The notes beneath the pieces were generated by a model, which ran no database searches, was not told the origin of the DNA, and worked only from the letters and a program-made list of their open reading frames with translations. Of a stretch of 64,000 nt of DNA, positions 9,140-18,241 are shown piece by piece. A program made the position numbers and the translations under genes. The DNA lies in assembly GCA_020850755.1 (NCBI GenBank), contig JADZEB010000022.1:1-64000 (forward strand), read 5' to 3'. The stretch comes from Alphaproteobacteria bacterium (GTDB lineage Bacteria > Pseudomonadota > Alphaproteobacteria > Acetobacterales > Acetobacteraceae). How positions within the stretch are numbered: the stretch's first letter is position 1; each line of letters starts with the position of its first letter.

Positions 9140-10078
9140 ATGCCCAACCACGCCACCGCTCCCGTCCGCATGGGTGCCTTTCGTCTGTCTGCGGTTGCGG
9201 CGGCCCTGCTGTCGCTTGCCGCGTGCAGCGACATCTCTCGCCTGACCGGCATGGAGCTTCGCCCCGATGGCGGGCAGCAGGCTGCCAGCCAGCGACCCGC
9301 CCCCGCTGCTCCGGCGCGCTCACGCGCCGAGACGCTCTATCGCGACGGGCTGCGCCACATGGAGGGAAGCGGTGTGCCGGTGGACATGGCGCGCGCGGCC
9401 GAGCTGATCGGGCAGTCCGCCGATCTCGGCCATGCCGAATCGCAATACCTGCTCGGCACCAATGCCGCGCTGCGCGGGGCGCTGACGCGCCCGCCCGAGG
9501 CGCCGGCGCTATGGCTCACCCGTGCCGCGCTGCAAGGCCATGCCCGCGCGCAGCAGCGCCTCGGCGATGCCTATGCCAGCGGCGCGGGCGTGGGACGCGA
9601 CCTGCCCTGGGCCGCGCTCTGGTACAACCGCGCCGCCGAACGCGGCGTGCCCGAGGCGCAGCTCGCCTTCGGGCGGATGCTGGCGCGCGGCCAGGGCACG
9701 GCGCGCGACCCGGCCGAGGCCTATGGCTGGCTCGGGCTGGCGGCGGCGGCCGGGCAGGCCGAGGCGGCGGCGGAACGCTCGGGGCTGGAGGGTGCACTCG
9801 ATCCGGCGGCGCGCCGCGCGGCCGACGCACGGGTCCGAGCGCAGCGGCGCGCAGGCTCGGTCGGGCATCCCGACCGGCCGCTGATCCGCTTCGCCCAATC
9901 GGCACTGCGCGCGCTGCAACTCGGCAACGAGGCCCCGAGCGGACGCGCCACGGCCGCGACGCGCCAGGCCCTGGCCGGTTTCGCGCGCGCTGAATCCCTC
10001 GTGCCGCGCGATCCCTGGGCACCGGCGATCATCGCCCGCCTGCGTGACCGCAGCCGCGCCGCGCTGAGCGGCGGCTGA
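9140..10078 (+). CDS. Sel1-repeat lipoprotein
   Basis: This is a 312-residue exported protein. A hydrophobic signal segment (FRLSAVAAALLSLAAC) ends in a lipobox, LAAC, so it is probably lipid-anchored. About three Sel1-like tetratricopeptide repeats follow (LYRDGLRHMEGSGVPVDMAR, LGDAYASGAGVGRDLPWA, GRMLARGQGTARDPAEAYGW). Such proteins usually act as envelope scaffolds for protein contacts. The C-terminal 100 residues are Ala/Arg-rich with no recognised domain. It stands alone, divergent from the TRAP operon. Alternative ATG at 9170. Confidence 0.8.
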   Translation: MPNHATAPVRMGAFRLSAVAAALLSLAACSDISRLTGMELRPDGGQQAASQRPAPAAPARSRAETLYRDGLRHMEGSGVPVDMARAAELIGQSADLGHAESQYLLGTNAALRGALTRPPEAPALWLTRAALQGHARAQQRLGDAYASGAGVGRDLPWAALWYNRAAERGVPEAQLAFGRMLARGQGTARDPAEAYGWLGLAAAAGQAEAAAERSGLEGALDPAARRAADARVRAQRRAGSVGHPDRPLIRFAQSALRALQLGNEAPSGRATAATRQALAGFARAESLVPRDPWAPAIIARLRDRSRAALSGG

Positions 10079-10233
10079 GCCGGCGGCTGAGGCGCGCGAG
10101 CGGAACAGCCGCACGCGACACCCGCCGCGCGCGCTGCGCGACCCTGGTCCGGCCGAGCCGTGGCCCTATCGGAGGCAGAGCGGCGCGGCCCGCCTGCCGC
10201 CCGTGGCCAGCGCCGGGAGGCCGGACAAGGGAA

Positions 10234-10263
10234 CGCCGCGCCACCCGATCGGATGGCGCGGCG
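10234..10263. terminator. perfect 10-bp hairpin between convergent genes
   Basis: CGCCGCGCCA and TGGCGCGGCG pair perfectly around the loop cccgatcgga. The structure lies between the ends of the Sel1 lipoprotein (plus) and the Gly-rich protein (minus). There is no U-tract, so a bidirectional terminator is only likely. The rest of 10079-10352 shows nothing else. Confidence 0.45.
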
Positions 10264-10352
10264 CTGATCCTTGCGGTGCGGCGGGCGCCGGGCCGGCGCC
10301 GGCACGCGGCCGGGCCAGGCCGGGCCAGGCCCACCAGCCGCGAGCGGATCGG

Positions 10353-11375
10353 CTAGGTCGTGCCGTTTGTCGGCGTGCCGCTGGCCGTCCCGCCGGTCGT
10401 GCCGCCCGTCGTTCCATCGGTGGTGCCGCCGGTCGTGCCGCCGGTCGTGCCGCCCGTGGTGCCGTCGGCAGGCTCCTCGGGATCGGGCATGGACGGGAAG
10501 TTGGTCACGCCGAGAGTCGGATCGACCTCCGGCAGACCGAGCAGCGTATCCACCCGCGCCACAACCTCGGGCGAGAGCGGCTTGTTCGCGGCCGCGCCGA
10601 GCAGTTCGGCCCGCGCTGCCGCGATGGCCACGGCCTGCGCCAGCTGCGCCTTGGTCAGGTCCGCCGGCGAGAGCGGCTTGGTATCGACCGGCTCGGGCGG
10701 AGCCAGCGCCGCGAGCATCGCGCGCTCATAGGCGGCGATCATGCCGACACGGGAATTGGGCGCCGCCACCTCGCGTGCGCGGGCCGAGGCATGCGCCGCG
10801 TTGAGCGCACCCAGCGCCGCCGCAAGCGAACCGCCGCGCGCCGCCGTGGTGGTGCTCGCCCGGCCCGCCGGAGCCACGCTCGCGGTCAGCCCGTGCAGTT
10901 CCAGTTCGGCCGCCCGGCCGCGCCCGACCGCCGTCGAGCGGCCCTGGCCGCGCTCGGTGCCGGTGGCAGATGCCGCGCCGCCGCGACCGGAGCCCGTGCC
11001 GGAGCCGCGCCCCGACGCAGCGCTACCGCGCCCTTGTCCGCCGACCGAGGCGTGATCGCCGCTCCGCCCGCCCCGGCCGCTGGCACTGGCCGCGCCGCCG
11101 CCACGGCCCGAGCCGCTGCCGCCGCCAACCCCGGCTCCGACGCCGCCGCCGTGACCGCCGCCATGACCGCCGGCCGACTGGCCACCACCGCCATTGCCGC
11201 CGCCGCCATTGCCGCCGCCGCTACCACCACCGCCGCCGCCGCCGCCGCCACCACCCTTGGCGACGGCGCTCTTGCCGTCAAAGGACAGGCCGTCGGTCAG
11301 GCCGATGGGGGCAGCGGCCAGGAGGGCCGCGAGGGCCAGCGCGGAAACGCTGGTGAGAAGCTTCGATGCACGCAT
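10353..11375 (-). CDS. secreted glycine-rich, low-complexity protein
   Basis: This is a 340-residue protein of unknown function. The start at 11375 has AAGGAG at good distance; a short upstream extension is ignored. A signal peptide (MRASKLLTSVSALALAALLA...) is followed by poly-Gly/Ser/Asn/His stretches, an Arg/Gly/Ala-rich middle, and a more ordinary helical region (about residues 190-270) with three short motifs like KPLSPADLTKAQLAQA and KPLSPEVVARVDTL. The C-terminus is a run of GGTT units. The poly-Gly and GGTT tracts are encoded by short repeats prone to slippage. It may be a cell-surface or matrix protein. I do not recognise a family. Confidence 0.7.
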   Translation of the reverse strand: MRASKLLTSVSALALAALLAAAPIGLTDGLSFDGKSAVAKGGGGGGGGGGGSGGGNGGGGNGGGGQSAGGHGGGHGGGVGAGVGGGSGSGRGGGAASASGRGGRSGDHASVGGQGRGSAASGRGSGTGSGRGGAASATGTERGQGRSTAVGRGRAAELELHGLTASVAPAGRASTTTAARGGSLAAALGALNAAHASARAREVAAPNSRVGMIAAYERAMLAALAPPEPVDTKPLSPADLTKAQLAQAVAIAAARAELLGAAANKPLSPEVVARVDTLLGLPEVDPTLGVTNFPSMPDPEEPADGTTGGTTGGTTGGTTDGTTGGTTGGTASGTPTNGTT

Positions 11376-11703
11376 GATGCGACGCTCCTTGCGAGGCACG
11401 ACCAGTTGGAAACACTACGCAAGGCTAACATGCAGCCCGCCTGCCGGCGCTGTGACCAAGCCGCGACCGGCGCGGAACAGGCGCGCGCGGTGACGCGTAA
11501 CACATTGCTGAAAAATAGATTTTCCAGACTGCCTCCGATCCCGGACGCCCCATGGCCGAACCGGTTACGGCGCGTTGTAGAACCCCGCCGCGCCTCGCCT
11601 CGCGTAGACAGCGAACAGGCAGGCCGGCCTGCTACCAGGAGGATCAACCCCGTCGCGTATGCCGCACGCCCGCCAGGGTCCGTTGCGGCGATCGCCAGAC
11701 GCC
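11376..11703. other. intergenic region with AT-rich palindrome, no gene seen
   Basis: These 328 bp lie between the start of the Gly-rich protein and the end of the PLP decarboxylase, both on the minus strand. I see no convincing open frame. The only marked feature is an AT-rich patch at about 11498-11530 holding the palindrome listed separately. Promoter elements for the Gly-rich gene are expected here. Confidence 0.5.
11508..11527. promoter_or_regulatory. operator-like AT-rich palindrome
   Basis: CTGAAAAAT-AG-ATTTTCCAG pairs at 8 of 9 arm positions. It lies 133 bp upstream of the start of the secreted Gly-rich protein, in the only AT-rich patch of this gap. This is a candidate regulator site with no assigned factor. 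Confidence 0.3.
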
Positions 11704-13173
11704 CTATGCGCCGCCCGCCGGCGCATTGCGCCCGGTGCGTGCCCGCCCGCGCGCCAGCACGCCATCGAGCATGGCGTTGGTGTCGGCATCCGTGATGCGG
11801 TGGTTGACCAGCGCCGCGCGGATCGCCAGCCGCCCCCCGAGCACGGTAGTGGAGGGGGCGGCGAGCCCCATCTCGTGCAGGTCGGCCACGATCTCGCGGT
11901 TGAGCTCGTCCAGCGCCGCCCCGTCGAGGCCCGGCGCCCGGTAGCGGAAACAGACGATATTCAGCGGCACCGGCGCCAGCCGCTCCAGCTCCGGCTCGGC
12001 CTCGACGCGCGCGGCCAGCCGGTTGGCGAGGTCGCAGCTCTCCTGCACCACCGCGCCGATCCGGTCGGCGCCATAGGCCTTGAGCGTCAGCCACACCTTG
12101 AGCGCACGGAAGCCGCGCGACAGGTCGGGGCCGAGATCGCAGGGCCAGAGCGTGCCGGCGGCCAGGCCGCGCGTCTCGCGGCGCAGATAGGCCGCCTCGC
12201 TGGCGAAGGTTGCGGCCTGGGCGCCGGCGTGGCGCACCAGGATGCAGCCGGCGTCGTAGGGCACCTGCGCCCATTTGTGGAAGTCGAAGGCGACCGAATC
12301 CGCCTGCTCGATCCCGGCCAGCTTGCCGCGCAGCGCGGGCGCCAGCATCGCCAGCGCGCCGAAGGCGCCGTCGGCATGGAACCAGATGCCCTCGCGCCGG
12401 GCGATGGCGGCGATCGCGGCCAGATCGTCGATGGCGCCGATATCGACCGTGCCGGCGGTGCCGACCACCAGGAAGGGCGCCCGCCCCTCGGCGCGATCGG
12501 CGGCGATCGCCGCTGCGAGTGCCGGGAGCGCCATCCGCCCCTCGGCATCGGTCGGGACCATGTGCAGGGCATCGAGGCCGAGCCCGCACATCTCCATCGC
12601 GCGCGGGATGCAGCCATGCACGCTGCCGGCGGCATAGGCAACGAGCGGCGCGCCTTGCAGCCCGGTGCGGCGCACGGCGGGCCCGAGCGCATGGGTGCGC
12701 GCCACCAGCACGCCGATCATGTTGGCGATCGAGGTGCCGGTGACGAGCAGCCCCGAGGCGTCGAGCGGGAAGCCCAGCATCTCGGCCGCCCAGCGCAGCA
12801 CCTGGCGCTCGACCTCGATCGGGGCATGGTCGCGCCCGCCGAGATTGGCGTTGAGCGCCCCGGCGAGAAGCTCGGCCATCATGCCCACCGCCGTGCCCCC
12901 GCCATGCACCCAGCCCATGAAGCCCGGATGGGTGTTGCCGGTGGCATAGGGGACAACGAGGCGCGTGAAATCGGCATAGGCCGCCGCCGCCCCCTCGCCC
13001 GCATGGGGCAGGGGCGTGCGAAGCTCGGCGCGCAGTTCGGCCGGCATGGGCTGCCAGACCGGGCGGTCGCGCGCATCGCGCAGATAGCCGATCATGTCGT
13101 CGAGCATGCGGTGGGCAAGGGCGCTGAACTCGGCCCAGTCGGCGGGATCGAGGCCGTCGGCAGGCGGGGGCAT
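11704..13173 (-). CDS. pyridoxal-phosphate-dependent group II decarboxylase (aromatic-L-amino-acid/glutamate decarboxylase family)
   Basis: This is a 489-residue fold-type I PLP enzyme that would decarboxylate an amino acid. The PLP lysine is K300 in DFHKWAQVPYDAG, preceded by WFHADGAFGA (the aspartate that contacts the pyridine nitrogen). HPGFMGWVHGGG in the N-terminal third and LVTGTSIANMIGV are typical of this family. The start is the ATG at 13173. A far longer in-frame extension to 14631 runs antisense through the aminotransferase and is rejected. The substrate (tyrosine, DOPA, tryptophan, or a diamino acid) cannot be told from sequence. It is divergent from a class III aminotransferase 216 bp away. 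Confidence 0.88.
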   Translation of the reverse strand: MPPPADGLDPADWAEFSALAHRMLDDMIGYLRDARDRPVWQPMPAELRAELRTPLPHAGEGAAAAYADFTRLVVPYATGNTHPGFMGWVHGGGTAVGMMAELLAGALNANLGGRDHAPIEVERQVLRWAAEMLGFPLDASGLLVTGTSIANMIGVLVARTHALGPAVRRTGLQGAPLVAYAAGSVHGCIPRAMEMCGLGLDALHMVPTDAEGRMALPALAAAIAADRAEGRAPFLVVGTAGTVDIGAIDDLAAIAAIARREGIWFHADGAFGALAMLAPALRGKLAGIEQADSVAFDFHKWAQVPYDAGCILVRHAGAQAATFASEAAYLRRETRGLAAGTLWPCDLGPDLSRGFRALKVWLTLKAYGADRIGAVVQESCDLANRLAARVEAEPELERLAPVPLNIVCFRYRAPGLDGAALDELNREIVADLHEMGLAAPSTTVLGGRLAIRAALVNHRITDADTNAMLDGVLARGRARTGRNAPAGGA

Positions 13174-13389
13174 GGAGCGCGAATCCGTGGTGGCGGAACG
13201 ATGCGCGAGTCTAACCGAAGGTGCCGCCGCGCCGCAGCCAATCTTGCGCCTCGACGGCGCCGTTTGCGCACCTCGTGCCCCTGCCGCCTCGCCCTTCTGG
13301 CGCGCGGGCGCATGAAGGACTAACCTTTCCGGCCATTGCGCGGCCTGTCCCCGCCTGCATGCCCGCGCACCCATCGAGGAGGTCCCGCC

Positions 13390-14694
13390 ATGCCCGCACT
13401 CCGCCAAAGCGTCGAGGAACTCGCCCTGGTCGAGACGGCGCGCAAGGTGCTGCCCGCCGGCCATTTCGGCAACGCCCAGACCGAAATCATCATCCGCGAG
13501 GGCCGCGCCGGCCGCGTCTGGGACATGAGCGGCAACGAGTATGTCGATTTCCTGCTCGGCTCGGGGCCGATGTTCGTCGGCCATTGCCACCCCGATGTGG
13601 TCGCCGCAACCCAGGCGCAGATCCCCAAGGGCACGACCTTCTTCGTCAACAACGAGCATGGCATCCGGCTGGCCGAGGAGATCGTCAAGGCGGTGCCATG
13701 CGCCGAGAAGGTGCGCTTCAACTCCAGCGGCACCGAGGCCGACCTTTATGCCATGCGCGTCGCCCGCGCCTTCCGCAAGCGCGAGAAGATCCTGAAGTTC
13801 GAGGGCGGCTACCACGGCATGAGCGACTATTCGCTGATGAGCCTGGCACCCAGGCGGCCCGGCAACTTCCCGGTGCCGGTGCCTGATTCGGCCGGCATCC
13901 CGCGCGCCGTGACCGAGCAGGTAATGATCGCGCCCTTCAACGATGCGGCCACCGCGGAAAGCATGATCGCCGCGCACCAGGACGAGCTCGCCGGCGTGAT
14001 CGTCGAGCCGTTCCAGCGTCTGCTGCCGCCGAAGCCCGGCTTCCTCCAGGCCCTGCGCGCGGCGACGCAGCGCTACGGCATCCCGCTCATCTTCGACGAG
14101 GTCGTCACCGGCTTCCGCTTCGCCTATGGCGGGGCGCAGGATTATTACGGCGTCGTGCCCGACCTCTGTTCCCTCGGCAAGATCATCGGCGGCGGCTTCC
14201 CGCTGGCCGCCGTGGCCGGGCGCGCCGACATCATGGCGCATTTCGACAAGGCGCTGGTGGGCGATGACGGCTTCCTGATGCAGATCGGCACGCTTTCCGG
14301 CAATCCGGTGGCGGCGGCGGCGGGGCTGGCCACGCTCGAGGTGCTGCGCCGGCCCGGCGCCTATGAGGGCGTGTTCGCCACCGGGCGCGCACTGATGGAG
14401 GGCATCGCCGAGCAGATCCGCAAGGCCGGGCTGCCGGCGCAGGTGGTGGGCGAGCCGGTGCTGTTCGACGTGATCTACACGAACACGCCGGTGCAGAACT
14501 ATCGCGACACGCTGCGCGCGGACGCCAACCTCCAGAAGCACTTCAACCAGCATCTGCGCGCCAACGGCGTGCTCAAGGGCGAGAGCAAGTTCTACATGTC
14601 GCTCGCCCACACGGAAGCCGATGTCGCGCACACGCTGAAGGCTTTCGCCGCGGCGATCGAGGCGCTGGCGCAGAGCCCCGCACTGGCGAAGTAG
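13390..14694 (+). CDS. class III PLP-dependent aminotransferase (glutamate-1-semialdehyde aminomutase-like)
   Basis: This is a 434-residue enzyme starting at an ATG with GAGGAGG upstream. The PLP lysine is K264 in CSLGKIIGGGFPLAAVAG. FNSSGTEADLYAMRVARAF (phosphate-binding region), GGYHGMSDY and IFDEVVTGFR are standard class III motifs. GSA aminomutase itself is usually paired with heme genes, which are absent here, so this is more likely an omega-type transaminase or beta-amino acid aminotransferase. It is followed by a strong terminator and is probably a single-gene transcript. Confidence 0.87.
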   Translation: MPALRQSVEELALVETARKVLPAGHFGNAQTEIIIREGRAGRVWDMSGNEYVDFLLGSGPMFVGHCHPDVVAATQAQIPKGTTFFVNNEHGIRLAEEIVKAVPCAEKVRFNSSGTEADLYAMRVARAFRKREKILKFEGGYHGMSDYSLMSLAPRRPGNFPVPVPDSAGIPRAVTEQVMIAPFNDAATAESMIAAHQDELAGVIVEPFQRLLPPKPGFLQALRAATQRYGIPLIFDEVVTGFRFAYGGAQDYYGVVPDLCSLGKIIGGGFPLAAVAGRADIMAHFDKALVGDDGFLMQIGTLSGNPVAAAAGLATLEVLRRPGAYEGVFATGRALMEGIAEQIRKAGLPAQVVGEPVLFDVIYTNTPVQNYRDTLRADANLQKHFNQHLRANGVLKGESKFYMSLAHTEADVAHTLKAFAAAIEALAQSPALAK

Positions 14695-14717
14695 CGCGAA
14701 CCGCGCACCAACGGATC

Positions 14718-14758
14718 GGGCGCCCGAGCCTGTCCGGCCCGGGCGCCCGTTTCGTTTG
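14718..14758. terminator. intrinsic terminator between convergent genes
   Basis: A perfect 9-bp stem (GGGCGCCCG/CGGGCGCCC, 14718-14726 and 14740-14748) is followed by GTTTCGTTTG. It sits between the end of the aminotransferase and the end of the minus-strand ABC binding protein. The T-rich side serves the plus strand. Confidence 0.75.
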
Positions 14759-14791
14759 CAGCGCCCGGGTCCGGGCGCGGCATGCGCGGCC

Positions 14792-16387
14792 TCAGTTGGC
14801 CGGGCGCACGTTCATCGCCAGCGTCTCGTTGGTGGTGTGCACGACATAGCGCACCTCGCGCACGCCGGCCCAGACATTGCCCGAGAAGAAGATCGGGATC
14901 AGGCCCACATCGGTGCCGATCGCCACTTCCTGCGCGCGCTGCAGCAGTTCCGCGCGCTTCGCATCATCCAGCGTGCGGAACGCCTCGGTCATCAGCCGGT
15001 CCACCTCGGGGTTGGAGTAGCGGCCGCGATTGGTGGTGCCGGTGCCGGCCTGGGCGTTGAAGGTCATCAGCAGCGAGTTGATCAGCGAGGCCGCCTCGCC
15101 GGTGAAGTTGGCGCCCGAGGCGGTGAAGGCGCTGAACTCGAGCCGGCTGCCGCGCGGGAAGAACACGGCCGAGGGGATCGATTCCACCGTCACCTCGATG
15201 CCAAGCCGCGCCCACATCTGCGCCACCGCCTGGGTGATCCGGTCCTCGTTGACATAGCGGCCCTGGGGGCCGTGCAGCGTCAGGCGGAAGCCGTTGGCAT
15301 AGCCCGCCTCGGCCATCAGGCGGCGCGCGCCTTCAAGGTCGAAGCGTTGCAGCGCGATGCGCGGGTTGTAGCCGAAGAAGCCCTCCGGCACGATCTGGCT
15401 CGCCGGCGTGCCCACGCCCGCCATGACGGAATCGACCAGCCCCTGGCGGTTGATCGCCATCGACAGGGCACGGCGCACGCGCACGTCGCGGAACGGATTG
15501 CTGGCCAGCGGATTGCCCGACTTGTCGCGCACATGCGGCGTATCCGCGCCCGAGCGGAACTGGTCCATGTGCAGGTAGTTGAGCTGGCCCGAGGGCGAGG
15601 TCCAGACGCTCATGCGCTGGTCGGCGCGCAACCGCCCCACGTCCGAGGGCAGCACATTGTCGATCAGGTGCACGTCGCGCGCGAGCAACGCAGCCAGGCG
15701 CGGACCGTTGGCGACGATGAAGCGCGTCGTCACCCGCTCCCACGGCTCGGCGCCGCGCCAGTAGTTCGGGTTGCGCGCCAGCACGATGCGGTTGCCCGGC
15801 ACATACTCGACGAAGCGGTAGGGGCCGGTGCCGATCGCCGCCTTGCCGGCATTGTAGTCGGCGGTGCTGGCTCCCTCGCCATGGCGGCGCGAAACGATCG
15901 TGAAGGTGCTCATGAACACGGGCATGAGCGGGAACGGAACCGCGCTGCGCAGGCGGATGGTGTGCGAATCCACCACCTCAACCGCCGTGACCTGGCGGAT
16001 GTACTGCGCGAAGGAGGACGGGCTGTTCGGCACATCCGGCGCGCGGCGAAGCGTGAAGGCCACGTCCTCGGCCGTGAAGGGCGTGCCGTCGTGGAAGGTC
16101 ACGCCGCGGCGCAGCTTGAACTCCCAGGTGTTGGGATCGACCGCGCGCCAGGATTCCGCCAGCCCCGGCACCGCCTGCTGGTTGTTGTCGGCGGCGACCA
16201 GCGGATCGAAGATGTGCTTGGCCATCGCGTTGTTGAGCGAGGCGTTGTGGAAATGCGGATCGATCGAGGTCACGGCCAGCGACGAGCCGATGACCAGCTC
16301 GCGTATCTGCTGCGCGCCGGCCGGGCCTGCGGCCGCCGAGGCTCCAAGCGCGAGCGCGGCGGCAAATGCGACATGTCTTGCGGTCAT
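14792..16387 (-). CDS. ABC transporter substrate-binding protein, peptide/opine/nickel family (SBP_bac_5)
   Basis: This is a 531-residue periplasmic receptor. The signal peptide MTARHVAFAAALALGASAAA ends near GPAGAQQ. The body has the family sequence LVIGSSLAVTSIDPHFHNAS, PGLAESWRAVDPNTWEFKLR and FHDGTPFTAEDVAFTLRR. AAGGGAG precedes the ATG at 16387. No permease or ATPase gene accompanies it, so it is an orphan receptor that must use permeases elsewhere or act as a sensor. The ligand is unknown; this family binds di/oligopeptides, glutathione, or other medium-sized solutes. Confidence 0.92.
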   Translation of the reverse strand: MTARHVAFAAALALGASAAAGPAGAQQIRELVIGSSLAVTSIDPHFHNASLNNAMAKHIFDPLVAADNNQQAVPGLAESWRAVDPNTWEFKLRRGVTFHDGTPFTAEDVAFTLRRAPDVPNSPSSFAQYIRQVTAVEVVDSHTIRLRSAVPFPLMPVFMSTFTIVSRRHGEGASTADYNAGKAAIGTGPYRFVEYVPGNRIVLARNPNYWRGAEPWERVTTRFIVANGPRLAALLARDVHLIDNVLPSDVGRLRADQRMSVWTSPSGQLNYLHMDQFRSGADTPHVRDKSGNPLASNPFRDVRVRRALSMAINRQGLVDSVMAGVGTPASQIVPEGFFGYNPRIALQRFDLEGARRLMAEAGYANGFRLTLHGPQGRYVNEDRITQAVAQMWARLGIEVTVESIPSAVFFPRGSRLEFSAFTASGANFTGEAASLINSLLMTFNAQAGTGTTNRGRYSNPEVDRLMTEAFRTLDDAKRAELLQRAQEVAIGTDVGLIPIFFSGNVWAGVREVRYVVHTTNETLAMNVRPAN

Positions 16388-16526
16388 TGGGAACTCCCTT
16401 CCGGCGCGCACGCCGTCCCGGCGGCGCATCTGCTTGTTGCATGGAGATAATGAAAAGATGCGTCGGCACGGCCCATCGCGCAAGACGGCGCGTTCAACCG
16501 ATTTTCGCGCCTCCGCGCTTACCGCC

Positions 16527-17120
16527 TCAGCCGGCACGCAGCCGGGCCGCGAGAGCGCGCACGCAGCGCGCGAAGGAATCGAGCGCGGCGATGCGACCGG
16601 CCGCCGGCAGGTGCGCCATCGCCTCCGTCTCGATCGCGCCACCCGACAGCACCACCGCGCCGTCGAGCATCAGGTTGTCGGTCAGGTCGAAATCCTCGAG
16701 CGAGAGCCCTTCGGGGTCCTCGGCATCGCCGTCGGCGCGCCGGGCAAGGCGCGCGGGTCCGCCGAACTGCGCCGCCGTGCGCACGAAGAAGCCGCGCCCG
16801 TCATTGCTGTAGGCCAGCACCGGCAGGCCGAGGGCGCGGGCGAAGCCCATCTCGTAGGCGGTGCCGACATCGGCACTGGGCCCGCGAAATGGCGTCATGT
16901 TGGCGATCACGCCCTGGCAGCCCCGGATCAACGCCTCGTTGCGCCGCGCGATCTCGATCGCGCGCGCGGCGCGCGACAGGCCCTCGGGCAATGGTCCCTG
17001 GTCGAGCGGAAAGACGCCATCGAGCCCGGCCTCGGCGCAGATCGCCTTCTTGCGCGCGCCCACCATCGCCGCATCGCGCAGGAACACCTCGGGCCCGGCC
17101 AGATAGATGCGCGGACGCAT
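16527..17120 (-). CDS. nucleoside 2-deoxyribosyltransferase-like protein
   Basis: This is a 197-residue protein of the family that transfers 2-deoxyribose between bases, or hydrolyses nucleoside/nucleotide N-glycosidic bonds. The N-terminus RPRIYLAGPEVF, the central GVIANMTPFRGPSADVGTA, and the glutamate in YEMGFARALGLPVLAYSND are the recognisable motifs. GGAGGGGG lies just ahead of the ATG at 17120; an in-frame start at 17165 is less likely. The C-terminal 60 residues carry an acidic insert (ADGDAEDPEGLSLEDFDLTD). It is divergent from denD with a 116-bp shared upstream region. Confidence 0.85.
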   Translation of the reverse strand: MRPRIYLAGPEVFLRDAAMVGARKKAICAEAGLDGVFPLDQGPLPEGLSRAARAIEIARRNEALIRGCQGVIANMTPFRGPSADVGTAYEMGFARALGLPVLAYSNDGRGFFVRTAAQFGGPARLARRADGDAEDPEGLSLEDFDLTDNLMLDGAVVLSGGAIETEAMAHLPAAGRIAALDSFARCVRALAARLRAG

Positions 17121-17236
17121 CGCCCCCTCCCTCGCGCGCGCGGCGCAGGCAACGCCCCGCCCCACGCGCCCTTGCCTCTGGCATGCCGGCGCCGGCCGTG
17201 CAAGCGTTGCGCGAGGATGCGCGGAAGGATCGTGCG

Positions 17237-18223
17237 ATGCGCGTTGCGATCATTGGTGCGGCAGGGTTCCTAGGGCGCAAGCTCGCGGCCAGGCTGGCGG
17301 CCAAGGGCAGGCTTGCCGGGCGGCGCGTGGAGGCGCTCAGCCTGCTGGACAATGTGGTCCCCGCAGCTCCGCCCGGTGCGCCCTTCCCGGTCGCCTGCCT
17401 TGCCGGCGATGTCACCGACAGCGCCCTGCTCGCGCGCGCGATTCCGCCCGGCACGGACGCGGTGTTCCACCTCGCCGCCGTGGTGTCCGCGCAGGCGGAG
17501 GCCGAGTTCGATCTCGGCCTGCGCGCCAATCTCGACGGCACGCGCGCGGTGCTGGAGGCGGCGCGCGCCGCCGGCGGCAGCCCGGCCTTCGTCTTCACAA
17601 GCTCGGTCGCCGCCTATGGCGGCCCGCTGCCCGAGGTAGTGGGCGACGACACCATCCTGACGCCGCAGAACAGCTATGGCGCGCAGAAGGCGATGGGCGA
17701 GTTGCTGGTGGCCGACTATGCGCGCAGGGGCTTCGTGCGCGGCGTGGCGATCCGCCTGCCGACGATCATCGTCCGCCCCGGCCGGCCCAACCGCGCGGCC
17801 TCGGGCTTCGCCAGCGCCATCGTGCGCGAACCGCTGCTCGGGCTCGACACGGTCTGCCCGGTGCCGCCCGAGCTCGCGATGTGGGTGGCCTCGCCGCTTC
17901 TGGCGGTGGACTGGCTGCTGCACGCGGCAAGCCTCGATCCCGCGGCGCTCGGCGCGCGGCGCAGCGTCAACCCGCCCGGCATCAGCGCCAGCATGGGCGA
18001 GATCGCGGCCGCGCTCGCCGGGATCGCCGGCAACGAGGCGGCGGGGCGCATCCGCTGGGAGCGGGATCCGGCGATCGAGCGCATCGTCGCGGCTTGGCCG
18101 GCGCGCTTCGATGCGGCGCGCGCGCGTGAACTCGGCTTCGCCCAGCAGCCGCCGGTGGCCGAGATCATCCGCGCCTTCATCGCCGAAGATCTCGGCCCCA
18201 CCCGCGCCGAGCGCGGGCTGTAG
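17237..18223 (+). CDS. denD: D-erythronate dehydrogenase (NAD-dependent epimerase/dehydratase family)
   Basis: This is a 328-residue extended short-chain dehydrogenase. The NAD-binding motif GAAGFLG is at residues 7-13 and the catalytic YxxxK occurs in NSYGAQKAMGELLVADYARR. The IRLPTIIVRPGRPNRAASGF stretch is characteristic of DenD, which oxidises D-erythronate to 2-oxo-tetronate in four-carbon sugar acid catabolism. AAGGA precedes the ATG at 17237. The usual partner genes (otnK, otnC, otnI, ltnD) are not in view, so the exact sugar acid is inferred from family only. The end is 18 bp from the end of the convergent M20 gene. Confidence 0.82.
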   Translation: MRVAIIGAAGFLGRKLAARLAAKGRLAGRRVEALSLLDNVVPAAPPGAPFPVACLAGDVTDSALLARAIPPGTDAVFHLAAVVSAQAEAEFDLGLRANLDGTRAVLEAARAAGGSPAFVFTSSVAAYGGPLPEVVGDDTILTPQNSYGAQKAMGELLVADYARRGFVRGVAIRLPTIIVRPGRPNRAASGFASAIVREPLLGLDTVCPVPPELAMWVASPLLAVDWLLHAASLDPAALGARRSVNPPGISASMGEIAAALAGIAGNEAAGRIRWERDPAIERIVAAWPARFDAARARELGFAQQPPVAEIIRAFIAEDLGPTRAERGL

Positions 18224-18241
18224 CGCGGTTCGTAGCGGCGT

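Noticed and set aside
10378-10465. possible CRISPR-like short repeats
   Set aside because: The units are 12 bp, contiguous, without spacers, and encode in-frame GGTT in the secreted Gly-rich protein.
13174-14631. 975-residue extension of the PLP decarboxylase
   Set aside because: The extension is antisense to the class III aminotransferase. The family N-terminus begins at 13173.
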